DNA of 64,000 nucleotides. Origin: Pseudorasbora parva. Taxonomy: Eukaryota; Chordata; Actinopteri; Cypriniformes; Gobionidae. Made by a program: the position numbers and the translations under genes. The stretch covers positions 7,316,202 through 7,380,201 of the forward strand of contig NC_090178.1 of assembly GCF_024679245.1 (NCBI RefSeq), given 5' to 3'. The notes beneath the pieces were generated by a model, which ran no database searches, was not told the origin of the DNA, and saw nothing but the letters and a program-made list of their open reading frames with translations. Shown piece after piece: positions 13,754 to 25,134 of the stretch; positions within the stretch are counted from its first letter, which is position 1, and every line of letters starts with the position of its first letter.

Positions 13754-16700
13754 TCATTATATTGTTATATCTATAGTTCTATCATTCTATCTGTCTGTAG
13801 TTCTACCTACCACATATGAAATAGATTCATAAATATTCTTGTTATTATAAACCGCGTGCTGCTGTCAGTTTCCTGATGCCTGTCTCCACCAGTGAACACT
13901 CACTGTCACGCGGATCACATCACTGGCACTGGACTGCTGAAGAAGAAGGTGTTTGGACTGAAGAGTTGCATCTCGAAACACAGCGGAGCCACGGCGGACA
14001 TACTGCTCTCAGAGGGGGACCGGATCGCTTTCGGAAAACATGTATGAAGGATTACAAGTTACCAGGGCAATTTAATACATTTCAAAATCCATACAGTTAA
14101 AAAAAAACAGGGATAAACGTTGTTTATTTATATTATATAATAATATCACCTCAAAAATGTATAATAGAATTTAGTATTGCAAGTGATCAGGGCAATCCTG
14201 ATCCTTATTTATGATATTTCTTTTGTTGAATCTATTGTAATGACAGCGTGAAGAAAAACACAAAGGCTGCGTTGATGTTTTACAGTGTTGTTATCATGCT
14301 TATCATAGTCAGTGAGAGTTGAACAGGTTATATAATCAATAAAGTGCTGATGGGATTATATTACTCCTATCAGAACTTTGGCTTTTGGTCCATTTCAGTG
14401 TCTGATGGTGCGAGAGACCCCGGGACACACGGATGGATGTGTGACGTACGTCACTGGAGATCAGTGTATGGCTTTCACCGGTGACGCCCTCCTCATCCGG
14501 GGATGCGGACGGACAGACTTTCAGCAAGGTGTTACAATTACACAAACATTTCTATTGAGCAAATCTTCCATTGTGGAGCTGTTAAAGTGGCCATATTATA
14601 CAATTTTATAACGTTTTTTGGAGTCTACTAGAATAGGTTTTCATGCTTTAGTAAACACATTATTTTTTACAAAGACGTTAAAAGCAAAATAACTTCTTTT
14701 GCATAGCCCGCATGTTACAGAGGCCAGGTAGTAGTCTCTGTGCAAGTAAACCTCACTCTCCTGACCCCAAGAGATGCTCTAGCGACTGACACTAGAGGTT
14801 GCAGACCTTTGGCCTCCTTGTTAGAGTGTCCGACTCGCATGCCGACCCGAGTTCCAGTCACGCTTGGAGCGGGCGGTTCGAACAGGAGGGGTTACACACA
14901 TACAAATTTAATTTAGGTCTTTTATTTTGTCAAGACATTTAAAGCACTTTTTTTGAAGAGTGCAAATGTGCGTTCATGCTAAAGTACGTAAACTGATTCA
15001 ATCTGGAGATAAAGCAAAATAACTGAGAAAATGAGAACTAGTCCTCAGATGCCATGTTCATTTATAGCACAATTTTTTTGTTATTAATTATTTAAATGAG
15101 GAATCTTGTAAAGTGTTTGTTCCCAGAGGAAAACTCTACATTGAAGGTGTTTCAGTGTGTTCACAAACTGTGACACTGATATAGAGAAGAACTTTGACCC
15201 GTCTGTGTGATTTTGTGGAACTATGCAGAGATTTTTCAGGCTCAAACAACAACATTAGACCCTAGAGAGAGTTCAAAATTATAATGTTTTCATACTGTTT
15301 TTCATCAAATGAAAACAAAGAAGAATAAGATTTAAAGGGGGGGTGAAACACTCAGTTTCAGTCAGTGTCATGTCAATCTTGAGTACCTATAGAGTAGAAT
15401 TGAATCCTGCATATCTCCGAAAAGTCTTTATTTTTTTTATAATTATATAAGAAAGATGCGCTGTTCCGAGTCTTTCCGAAAAAAGCAGAGCGGGTGGGGG
15501 CGTGTCGTGTGAGCGGAGCTAAATAATGACGTGTGCAGCAGCGCGCTGCTATTGTGTTGAGTCAAGTGCGTCATCCCTAACAGCGGGAAAAAAACTTTAT
15601 TCAAAATAAAAATATGGCTTTTAATCAGATACAGCCATACATCTATGATCCGGAATCAGACCCAGAGGCTGCAGTTGAACAGGAGCAGCAGCAAAAACGA
15701 CTAGAGCAGGACGTCTCTATGTGGTACAAGTTATACACTAACTATATAATATGCTTAGCGGCTTGTGTTATTTACATATTTATACTTGAATTATATCGTC
15801 GTATTTTTGTCTTTGAAGGTGTACATGTGGGAAGTGCAGTTGTGCACGTGTGTGTGTGTGTTTACGCGTGGTTTGTGTAGACAGTAAGCGGACTGGTTTT
15901 GCACGGCAGGTTAAGTTAGTGTTTACATAGAAAGACACGGAATAGTAGCGCATTTGAATGAAGAAGCGCGCTTATTTAGTTCAACATATTTCCCCCCTCT
16001 TTGTGTATTGTTGTTTGGAGTGCTTTTACAATACACAAACATAAAGTTACACATATAGTGGCCAGCTAAACAAATGTACACGCACTACACATCGCATGCT
16101 CCATTGATCAATTAACTATACGTGATCATGTTTGGGCTACTTGATGAGCATAGGCAAAGACACAGACATTTGAAGCAGTCTCACTCACCGCCTGCGGTTC
16201 TAACGTTGGGACCTTTAACGTTGGGACTGCTCCATCCTTCAGCATTAGGCGATCGGGAAAATCCGGCGTCGAGCTGGGCCTTGTTTATGAAACAGTCGGC
16301 ACCGAAATGCAGCGAACAGATATAAACATTCGCGCAACTCAGTTGCTGATCCGGAAAAGCAAATTACATCCACTGTTGCCTTAACGCGGGGTTTTGGGGG
16401 AATCTGTGCAGGACTGTCTTGGTCTGGCAACCAAAAACGCACTTTTTTGGTGACATTGTTATGTGCACATCACCTATCCAGCAGCCTACAAGCCAGCGCT
16501 TTGATGGGCGTAGCCTGTTACTTTCGCTCTCTCCCTCTCTCTCTCTCACGCGCTTCCGGTAGAATTGTCCGTAAGGCCCATACAAGGAAATTCCGCCCCC
16601 ATTAACGTCAAAGGGGACGCATGATCTCAAAAAACTTGCCGAAACTTGTGACTAACCGGAAGTAGTATTTTTGACAAAGAAATACTCCCATCAAACGTCC

Positions 16701-19492
16701 ACCTTAACTTTTGAAACTTTGTCTATGTTTAGTATGGGATTCCAAGTCTTTAACAGTGTAAAAAGATCAGTATGCATGAAACAGCATTTCACCCCCCCTT
16801 TAATATTTTACATTTATATGCAGCAATATGACAGCAGTCACGAACAGAAATATTAATCTGACATGCTGTTTAGAAAATGTTAAAAACAGGATAAAATCAA
16901 TGAAAATCATGATGCTTAGAAAAATTTGTGGAGCAATAACACGGTATATACATTGCGAATATTCACTATATCCAGCCCTAATAGTTTGTCGATTTTTCCC
17001 TGTGCTCATTTTGCCTTTGTTTTTGTAGTACTTCAAATAGCCACATGATGGCGAGACAGTAAAGCTCTTCATCTGTCTTCACTCAGGTTGTCCTAAGAGA
17101 TTGTATGAGTCCATCCATAAGAAGATTTTCACCCTGCCTGGAAAATGTTTCATCTACCCTGCACACGACTACAAGGGTACGTGATTTACAGCATTAAACT
17201 ATGAGTCATTGTGTGTTAAAGTCATTTTACCACTCTAAACCAAGTCTAAAACCACTTTAACAGTGTAGAAACCACTGCTTCGAGCAATCTGATTAAAGAC
17301 ACCAATGTTAAACAAATGAACAACTGTTTACTATGGTTTGTAGTAGTTAGGGATATTTGACTTTTTCTGTTGTTTTGTGCGTTATTTATTCTCCTGCTTG
17401 TTGTGATCTCTGAACGCTGAAGGTCAGACCGTGTCCACCGTGGATGAGGAAAAGAAGTTTAATCCTCGACTGACAAAGACGCAGGACGAGTTTGTGAACA
17501 TCATGAACAACCTCAATCTCCCCAAACCTAAAAAAATTGGTGAGTATCAGTTTATTTATGCTGCATGTACTGTAACAATACACTGTTTGTACCGGCACAC
17601 CATTTTATACAGGTCCTTCTCGAAAAATTAGCATTTTGTGATAAAGTTCATTATTTTCCATAATGTAATGATAAAATTAAACTTTCATATATTTTAGATT
17701 CATTGCACACCAAATGAAATATTTCAGGTCTTTTATTGTTTTAATACTGATGATTTTGGTTCAGGTCAGGAGAGTTGGCAGGCCAATTGAGCACAGTAAT
17801 ACCATGGTCAGTAAACCATTTACCAGTGGTTTTGGCACTGTGAGCAGGTGCCAGGTCGTGCTGAAAAACGAAATCTTCATCTCCATAAAGCTTTTCAGCA
17901 GATGGAAGCATGAAGTGCTCCAAAATCTCCTACTAGCTAGCTGCATTGACCCTGCCCTTGATAAAACACAGTGGACCAACACCAGCAGCTGACATGGCAC
18001 CCCAGACCATCACTGACTGTGGGTACTTGACACTGGACTTCAGGCATTTTGGCATTTCCTTCTCCCCAGTCTTCCTCCAGACTCTGGCACCTTGATTTCC
18101 GAATGACAGTGCTGCTTCTCTGTAGCCCAAAAGTGTCTTGACCTGGGGAATGCAGCACCTGTAGCCCATTTCCTGCACACGCCTGTGCACGGTGGCTCTG
18201 GATGTTTCTACTCCAGACTCAGTCCACTGCTTCCGCAGGTCCCCCAAGGTCTGGAATCGGTCCTTCTCCACAATCTTCCTCAGGGTCCGGTCTCCTCTTC
18301 TCGTTGTGCAGCGTTTTTTGCCACACTTTTTCCTTCCCACAGACTTCCCACTGAGGTGCCTTGATACAGCACTCTGGGAACAGCCTATTCGTTCAGAAAT
18401 GTCTTTCTGTGTCTTACCCTCTCGCTTGAGGGTGTCAACGATGGCCTTCTGGACAGCAGTCAGGTCGGCAGTCTTACCCATGATTGCGGTTTTGAGTAAT
18501 GAACCAGGCTGGGAGTTTTTAAAAGCCCCAGGAATCTTTTGCAGGTGTTTAGAGTTAATTAGTTGACTCAGATGATTAGGTTAATAGCTCGTTTAGAGAA
18601 CCTTTTCATGATATGCAAATTTTTTGAGATTTTTTGGGTTCAATTTTGGGTTTTCATGAGCTGTATGCCAAAATCATCAGTATTAAAACAATAAAAGACC
18701 TGAAATATTTCAGTTGGTGTGCAATGAATCTAAAATATATGAAAGTTTAATTTTATCATTACATTATGGAAAATAATGAACTTTATCACAAAATGCTAAT
18801 TTTTTGAGAAGGACCTGTATATTACAGTAACGGTCAAAAGTCTGGAAACATTTCCATTGTTATTTTTTTTGAAAAAAGCAAGAAATGCAGAAAAAAACAG
18901 TAATATTGTGAAATATTTTTACAATTTAAAATAATGGTTTTCTATTTTAATGTACTTTAACATGTAATTTATTTCTGTGATGCAAAGCTGAATTTTCAGC
19001 ATCATTACTCCAGTCTTCAGTGTAACATGATCCTTCAGAAATCATTCTAATATGATGATTTATTATCAATGTTGGAAACGGTTTAAATGCTTGATATTTA
19101 TCTGGAACTGTTTTTTAACAATATAAATCTTTACTATCACTTTTGATCAATTTAACTATCCCTTGAACTATCCCTTTAAAATTGCCAAACAGGTCTGTTA
19201 TAAACTTATAATTGCAGGATGAGTGATGACATGTTGAATCTATCAGTCATTCATTAAAGTTATTATGACTAAGGTGGTTCGGTCAGGTTTGACAGGGTGT
19301 GTCGTTTTGCTCAAAGCTTCAATTGATGGGAAATGAGGACTAAAACTGTGTTCTTTTAACATTATTGTAGCATACCATTTATTATTTTGGCACTTTCAGA
19401 CCTAAAGGCCTCATGTTTTTACTGTTTGTGTTTTTGAACCCACAGATATATCAGTGCCTGCGAACCTGGTGTGTGGACTTCATGATATATGA
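12118..19492 (+). CDS. ethe1: Persulfide dioxygenase ETHE1, mitochondrial
   Basis: Exons 12118-12291, 13498-13642, 13893-14041, 14399-14528, 17087-17176, 17423-17539 and 19446-19492 join in frame to give 283 aa. ETHE1 oxidises glutathione persulfide to sulfite in the mitochondrial matrix during sulfide breakdown. Residues 1 to about 50 are Arg-rich and lack acidic clusters, as in a transit peptide. The metallo-beta-lactamase fold is shown by H110-C-H112-A-D114-H115, H166 (PGHTDG), D185 (TGDALLIRG) and H226 (YPAHDYKG). Their spacing equals human H79/H81/D83/H84, H135, D154 and H195 with a constant offset of 31. The iron ligands (H110, H166, D185) are all intact. Exon 2 ends at the first of two possible GT donors (A|GTGGGT), which gives the family-like sequence ..[11 protein letters not shown]. 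The protein is about 30 aa longer than human, all at the N terminus. Confidence 0.96.
12903..13200. repeat. Dispersed repeat with GTAACACT..AGTGTTAC ends
   Basis: The copy in ethe1 intron 1 starts GTAACACTTTACGATAATG and ends CTTATAGTACAGTGTTAC. The inside is AT-rich with ATTAACTAA words. Other copies lie at about 42346-45070 (split), 51211-52290 (split) and relics near 5360. Non-coding. Confidence 0.65.
13664..13755. repeat. (CTGT)n(CTAT)n microsatellite
   Basis: About 18 CTGT units are followed by CTAT units, 20 bases after the ethe1 exon 2 donor. It makes a spurious Cys/Leu/Ser/Val open frame. Confidence 0.92.
14811..14872 (+). repeat. tRNA-like sequence, probably a tRNA-derived SINE fragment
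   Basis: Starting at 14811, GGCCTCCTTGTTAGAGTG resembles a tRNA 5' half with A box. GAGTTCCAGTC resembles a degenerate B box (GGTTCGAATCC), and GCTTGGAGC follows. The acceptor stem is poor and the B box has lost its GA, so it is a relic and not a working tRNA gene. It lies in ethe1 intron 4. Confidence 0.4.
15614..15850 (+). pseudogene. P2X7-ballast-like (Cys-rich) exon pair in a TTAA element
   Basis: ATG at 15614 opens [18 protein letters not shown] and then a Gln/Glu-rich stretch ending ..DVSM. A donor after 15723 (ATGTG|GTACAAG) and an acceptor before 15819 (CTTTGAAG) remove a 95-base intron. The joined codons read MWCTCGKC. WCxCGxC is the start of the Zn-binding ballast domain of P2X7 receptors, whose relatives occur in many fish multicopy genes. 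The second exon runs into a GT-rich tract and has no clear continuation, so this is a remnant. The splice is my prediction. Confidence 0.55.
16189..16456 (-). pseudogene. THAP-domain exon of a Kolobok-like transposase, decayed
   Basis: Reading from ATG at 16456: [11 protein letters not shown], then [15 protein letters not shown], an in-frame TAA, FAFPDQQ, then [10 protein letters not shown] and KAQLDAGF. After a one-base frameshift it continues [14 protein letters not shown], and the exon ends at a good donor (GTGAGTG, 16188). All THAP hallmarks are visible: CxxxC, HRFPxxPxLRxxW, the closing CxxHF, and GAVPTL. One stop and one frameshift make it non-functional. The rest of the transposase is absent. 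Confidence 0.8.
17610..18817 (-). mobile_element. Tc1-like transposon with full inverted repeats and internal deletions
   Basis: Flanked by TA (17608-17609, 18818-18819). The ends CAGGTCCTTCTCGAAAAATTA and its complement belong to inverted repeats of roughly 150 bp. Minus-strand transposase starts at 18481 ([18 protein letters not shown]). It has a paired-type helix-turn-helix ([19 protein letters not shown]), and [13 protein letters not shown] and [16 protein letters not shown] in two frames. Part of the segment holding the first acidic residue is missing ([17 protein letters not shown]), a frameshift separates the halves, and the C terminus after SPDLN is deleted. It lies in ethe1 intron 6. 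Inactive by itself but both ends look intact. Confidence 0.9.
18832..19150. repeat. Dispersed teleost repeat (CTTCAGAAATCATTCTAAT family)
   Basis: Contains AGTCTTCAGTGTAACATGATC, CTTCAGAAATCATTCTAAT and GCTGAATTTTCAGCATCAT. The same words occur in reverse orientation at about 55700-56160. No coding sequence. It lies in ethe1 intron 6, between the Tc1-like copy and exon 7. Confidence 0.6.
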
Positions 19493-22400
19493 ATGTGAAA
19501 GCTGACATTATCTTTTTAGGTGTCTGATTTTAACTGTACAGTGAATGTAGATACACTACACACAGGGAGATGATATTTGCATTAAATCATTCCTGTGATT
19601 CAGGGTAAGCAGACTGAGATGAACCAGAGCGATGAAATTTCAAACTATGACGTTTATCTTATGGTCAGTATTTGTTCTTATCAATTTTTTCTGGATTTGA
19701 AAGAATACTTTGACCTAACCTGTGCACTGAATCATGTGATATCATATTTTCAGCATGCTTTAAATAATCAAGTGCTGCAGTTCTCATTAAAACGTGAAAG
19801 GTTATAGTAAAATCCATCTAATCATATATTTTGTGATAAAACTCTAAAATATATATATTTAATCTGTTTTTAATAAATGTTTGGTCAAACCGCAGCTGCG
19901 CCATGCAGTTTTTTTGTCTCTTTTGGGTTTTTTGTCACTCATACAAATGTCCTGAATGTTGCACTTCTACAAATGCCTTTACCGTCAGGACAGACGAGAA
20001 AAACGACATGATTTGCAAGTGAAATGGGCTGAAAGTTCATGCACAGCCAGAAACTCATCTTCAAAACACAAAGCGATTTACATTAGAATATCAGTGCTGA
20101 TAAGTCTTCACACTCGCTGTCTTTTCAGAGTATTCAGGTGTAGGACGTTCAGACAGCTGATGTGTCCGAAGTCGCAATTACCTTTTTTTTATATTTTTAG
20201 AATTGACAGACGTAAACTCGCAATTATGAGTTCATTACTTGGATTTATGAGATGTAAACTAAAAAGAGTCTTAAGTGTGAGAAGTCGGAAATAACGTTTT
20301 TGTTTTATTTTTATTCTTTGACGCAAAAAAAAAAAAAAAAAAAAACAGAATTAAGAGGCAAAGGTCAGAATTCCGAGATATAAACTCGCAATTATTTGGG
20401 AAAGAAAAAAACATGATTGTGAGGAAAGTCTTAATTTTGAGATAAAAGACGTCTTTTTTTATATTCCATGGTGGGAACTTTAAAAAATAATGTGAAAAAA
20501 GGTGTAAACTCACAATTATGATTCATAACTTGTATTTATGATATAAAAAACTCATAATGGTGAGGAAAAAAATCTTAATTTTTAGAGAAGTCGCAACCTT
20601 TTTAATATTTTAATTCTGTGGCAGGAGCTAAAAGAGAAAAAAGAATTCCCAGTAAAAAAAGGTCAGATTTCCTAAATGTAAACGCAGTAATGAATTCATA
20701 ACTCGCATTTGCTTGATATAACCTCGCAATTTTGAGAAAAAGGGTCATTTACCAATTTACCGTTTTTTTTTTAAATATTTTTCGTGGTGAAAACAAGCTT
20801 CTGTAGAATTGAATTCTGATTGTTTCAGTGTCCTGGGTGGGTGTGGCATAACACTGGCTCAACCAATAGTCTGCCGTTGGGGGCGGAGCTATTTGAGTAA
20901 CATGACTAATGGCAGACAGGGACAGTTTTTAAACTTTGACAGCATTGACTATTTTTGCGGATCTGTTTTAGTGCTTCATACTTCACCTCTAAAGGAGAGA
21001 GTGTTTTGCAGTCACCTGTGTTAAATTACAGCTCAAACGTTTCATCTAGTTTACAGCACTCAACACTCTCAGTGCCCTTTATGCAGAAGCAGCTCAATGC
21101 CAGGAAGCCAACAGATGTGCTTCGGCAGGAAAATAACAAGCCTTTTATTGTGTGACAGTGGGGAGTGTGAGTAATAGCGTGAAACAAAAACTATGTCACA
21201 CAAAGGCAGTCACTAACGTCTTGACGGACTCGCCTGCGTTTGCCAAATGAGGTTGTTTTGCTGCAAGCAGGTAGAAGATTTGAAAGTCTCTGACAGTATG
21301 TTGCGTTCCTCTGCTTTAGTGTACAAAGAGCCAGCTGTCCATTCAGTGTCACTGTCTTACTGCCCTCCGTCTGTTCAGTGTTTTGTCTCAGCTTTTATAC
21401 CCATCTCACTATCTGTCTTCCTGCCTGTGTGGCACTGAGACGGGGCGTTTCCGAGGAGGCGAGGGGGGCAGCGTCTCCCCAGAAAAACTGGATGAAAATA
21501 ATTATCTATTACAAAAAAAATATTGCAGTTATTACAAAATGTGATGTTAAAAATGTATAAAAGTCACTAGTTTTTATGAAGCAACGCTGTCCAAAAGTGA
21601 CTCCCGCAGGTAAAGTTACAGCAGGACACCGCGTCTCTCTTGCCTCCCCTGAGCCCATTGACTTTTAACAGGCACCCTATTGCATGCGGTGGGTATGATG
21701 GAGGTACTTGAGAATGAATGGGGGAAAGTCCCAAGAGCGGAGGCAATTCCTCCATTGCCCTATGATTTAATATAATCGTTATGATTGGATGTGATTGGTT
21801 TGTGTGATAAATCCCACCTCTTGTTTTCATGCGCATTCTAAAATCTTAAATCTTGATAAAGACAATGATGGCATTAATGGGAAGAATAATTAAAAAATAA
21901 GTAAACAACTCAGCCACTTGGATATCACTGCTTTGTCATGTCAAAATTAAACTTGAAATGGCCTGAAAACATGACGACTGAGGGGTTTTTTGAAAGGTTT
22001 TTTTGTGATTAATCCGCTTTGGGGAAGTGAAAGGTATAGCCTATGTTTCAGTGACTAGTCTGTACAAGCTTGATGACTGCTCAAAATAAGTTGACTATTT
22101 AAAAAGAAAAGCTGAACATTATAGTTTCACAAATAAAATATATTGTTTAAATTGTTACTGCCTAGTTAATATTTTTGAATACATGTAAAAATGCATAAAA
22201 ACACTAACTTGGTGAAATTTACTTGGTTTTAATAAATAGAACTTTACATGGTGTAAAAATACAAAATCGAATTTGGTCACTTTTTGTTTATTTAAACAGG
22301 AAATGAAGTGTAACAGGGACATTTGATGTATAAAAAGCTGTGTGAGGACTTTGTCGTCTCATTTTAAAACACTGCACTGAGACTAATATTATGCACACTC

Positions 22401-23539
22401 ACCGCTTGAGATTTATGACCCCAGCAGTCGCGCTGCACTCTGGCTGTCATGATGTGAAAGTCACAGTGTCTTTGTCACGTCCCTCAGAAGTGAACTGAGC
22501 TACTATTAGGGGTTATTCCTCATACGCAGTACCTTTATGAGCAATTTATGAGAAATCTGCTCAGGTCAAAATCAAGACACTTCATTACCTCAAATTAATT
22601 TTCATATTTTAAGCCTCTTTTGAAATGATCAAACTCGGTTATTTGATCAGACAGAATGTGTGTCTCTCTAAAACAGAAAGATTCAATTAAAAAGTAAATA
22701 CATAAATGCAAACATTTATCACAGATGTGCCAAATTGGTTTCTTATTAAATATTTTTAATGCATGTTGTAAAGATGTGCCAAATTTACATACTAATTTCA
22801 CATTTCAATTATATCACTAGTCATTATGATATATCATACCGAATTGCGCGGACATAATCGGTCATACCAATCTTCATTATTCCCAGCCTAATTCAATAAA
22901 TCACTATGTGGCAGACTGTATGTCATTTGCCACCTTGAATTGGAATATAAAACCCTTTTCTCTTTTTTAAACGTAAATACTACACTTATTTTATATTTAA
23001 CACGTTATAATGTTACAAATATATCTAGCTTCAGCCAGACTGCATTCCGTATTCAACTTACGCAGAAAGTGTAACGCCTCTCACAGATCAAAACGCTTAT
23101 GCTGTTCTAGTCAGTTACGCTTTTTTCGTAAGCTCCGAAGCTGGATATTTTACTTTATAACGTTAAATATTGTTGTTGTTTTTTTAAACAAACGCATCGC
23201 TTCGCTTTAGAAGGTCTTTATTAACCCCCTGGCTGGAGCCATGTGGAGTAGAATATGTATGATTTATGGTGGATACACATTTTTGAGCTTCAAACTCCTG
23301 TGCCCGTTTACATTATGCTTGGAAGCGTCAGGATATTTTTTTTAAATATATTTCTCCGATTGTGTTCATCAGAAAAAAAGAAAGTGGGAGGCTACACCTA
23401 GGATAAGCCATCCTAGGTGTAGCATATGACTGTTCTTGTTTAACAGAATCTGTTGCTTCACCTGTTGACGGTCACATTCAGCTGACATTATGGGCTGTGC
23501 TTCAAACCCTAGTAAGGCGACTATATAGACAGCGGGATT
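19493..23539. other. ethe1 3' UTR and intergenic region, no gene seen
   Basis: Candidate polyadenylation signals are ATTAAA at 19581 and AATAAA at 19872. About 20190-20780 is a degenerate tandem of AACTCGCAATTATGAG-like words with an A-run near 20325. About 20830-21470 and 21560-21830 look like old dispersed repeats with no limits I can fix. The remainder to 23539 is AT-rich with no supported gene or RNA. Confidence 0.45.
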
Positions 23540-23860
23540 GAGCGTCACGTGCGCGTGCAGCCAGCGAACTCCAACGCCACGCCCACACGCTGTTTACGTA
23601 GGCGTCACATTAAGGTTTTGGTTTTGAGACGCGGCCAAAGACTCGCCGAAACTCTCTCTCTCGCTCTCTCTCTCTCTCCACAACGGGTGAAAGTTGGAAA
23701 TCCCGCTGGCCATATCGTATATTGTCGCGTCACATGTTTCGGGAAAAGCCTGTTTAAATCCCCAGCACGGAGTTTATTAATGAGTGTTGTCTCGTTATTT
23801 TGTCGTTTTTTTTATATAACCCACGACCGTTGAAGGATTTGAGGCGGAAGTTCTGGACAG
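23540..23860 (+). promoter_or_regulatory. CpG-rich promoter and candidate 5' UTR exon 1 of phldb3
   Basis: A local CpG-dense block contains CGTCACGTGCGCG (E-box and CRE-like), GC-rich words and a CT run. It ends at a strong donor GGACAG|GTATGAT at 23860/23861. This fits a non-coding first exon spliced to 28567. Assignment to phldb3 rests on strand, position and the lack of another gene before 33691. Transcript evidence is not available here. Confidence 0.4.
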
Positions 23861-25134
23861 GTATGATCGGTACGTATATCTGAATTTATCGATAAAATTG
23901 ACGCGATTAACTACATACTTCTGATTCAGATATTTTAATTCCTGAGAGAAGCAATTGATTGACAGGGATCTCCTGTGAGTGGGTTGACGTTAACCCGGAT
24001 CAAAGAGGCAGTATTAGTGGAGAAACTCAATTACAGTTTCAGAGACATTACATATGATACTAACGTTACTACCATGAAATAAAATTAAATATGGTAACGT
24101 TAGCATGTTAGTCTCTGAAATACCTAGGAGTAAAAAAAATAAGAATACTATGATAGATGAATGTAATCATTAAACATAATTGTATAAAACTACCAGGGTG
24201 TCATCTACTGATAGCATCACTGAACCACAGTATATTTACTAATAAGACTAGTTTACATTAATGTGTATAGAAAATATTAGTATTGTGTATACTGTTAGCT
24301 TGTTGAGTGTTTACTGTGTCAGCTTATCTGCCTTAATAATGGATGTTTTCACATTTAGAGTAAATATTTTGTACCATAAGTGTGATTTGTATGCATCTTA
24401 TTTGCTGTTATTATGTATAACCCAGCATTATATCAGCTGTAGAACAGGGGATTTCAAACTGCATCACAGGAAAAGTTTAATAAATGATTTGATTAAATTA
24501 AGTAAAAAAATAAATAAATTAGAAAAAGTGATAAAAGTGGACCCACTTTATATTCAGTGGCCTTAACTTCTATCTACTAACATTTAATTAATCATTTGAT
24601 ACTGTTATTGTGAACATGGGTCATTGACGGATAAGACTTTTTAATCAACTTAATTCGGACAACATTCGTTTATATATCATGATAGAAATATATGTGCAAA
24701 TGCTTTATAGATTTGTCAATTGATGTAAAACATGTTTGAAATTATGCCAACTAGCAAAAGGGATATATTTAAGTTGATTTAAACTGTTTTTAAACCAGTT
24801 GTCCTAACAAAAGTCAAGGCTGGACGGTCGCCCCATATGATGTTTTGGTACTTCGCATAGCAAAAAAATGATAAAAAGTTAGAGTGGTTTAGTAGGTGAA
24901 GAAGGTATAACAAGTAGATGAGAAATTTGTATGTATTTTTTAGTTTTTTCTGCAAAATAAAATTAACCGGGACAGAAAAAGGGGGCGTCACGTCATTGAC
25001 CCACATACACATTTTACATTGTACTTACATGTTTTACATTGTACTGGAAGTTTTAAATTAGCTCCATGTAATTACATCTGTAATGCATTTCTGTAGTTAC
25101 ATTTATAATTACACTGTTCACACTTCACTTACAC
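23861..25134. other. Putative phldb3 first intron, part 1
   Basis: AT-rich sequence with no recognised gene. A 101-aa frame at 24261-24566 is compositionally intron-like, and I do not support it as coding. Confidence 0.4.

Larger units (their letters stand above)
15342..16803. mobile_element. TTAA-flanked Kolobok-like element with two decayed coding exons
   Basis: The left end TTAAAGGGGGGGTGAAACA (15342) and right end GTTTCACC-complement CATTTCACCCCCCCTTTAA (to 16803) are inverted repeats with TTAA on both sides. Near the left end, reading right, is a P2X7-ballast-like exon pair (15614-15850). Near the right end, reading left, is a THAP exon (16456-16189). TTAA targets and THAP domains are both known for Kolobok elements. 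A shorter, older copy lies at 42770-44135. The element is in ethe1 intron 4. Confidence 0.72.

Noticed and set aside
13613..13832. Cys/Leu/Ser/Val frames after ethe1 exon 2
   Set aside because: Translation of the (CTGT)n microsatellite in intron 2.
17933..18481. Functional Tc1 transposase
   Set aside because: Missing catalytic segment, frameshift and missing C terminus.
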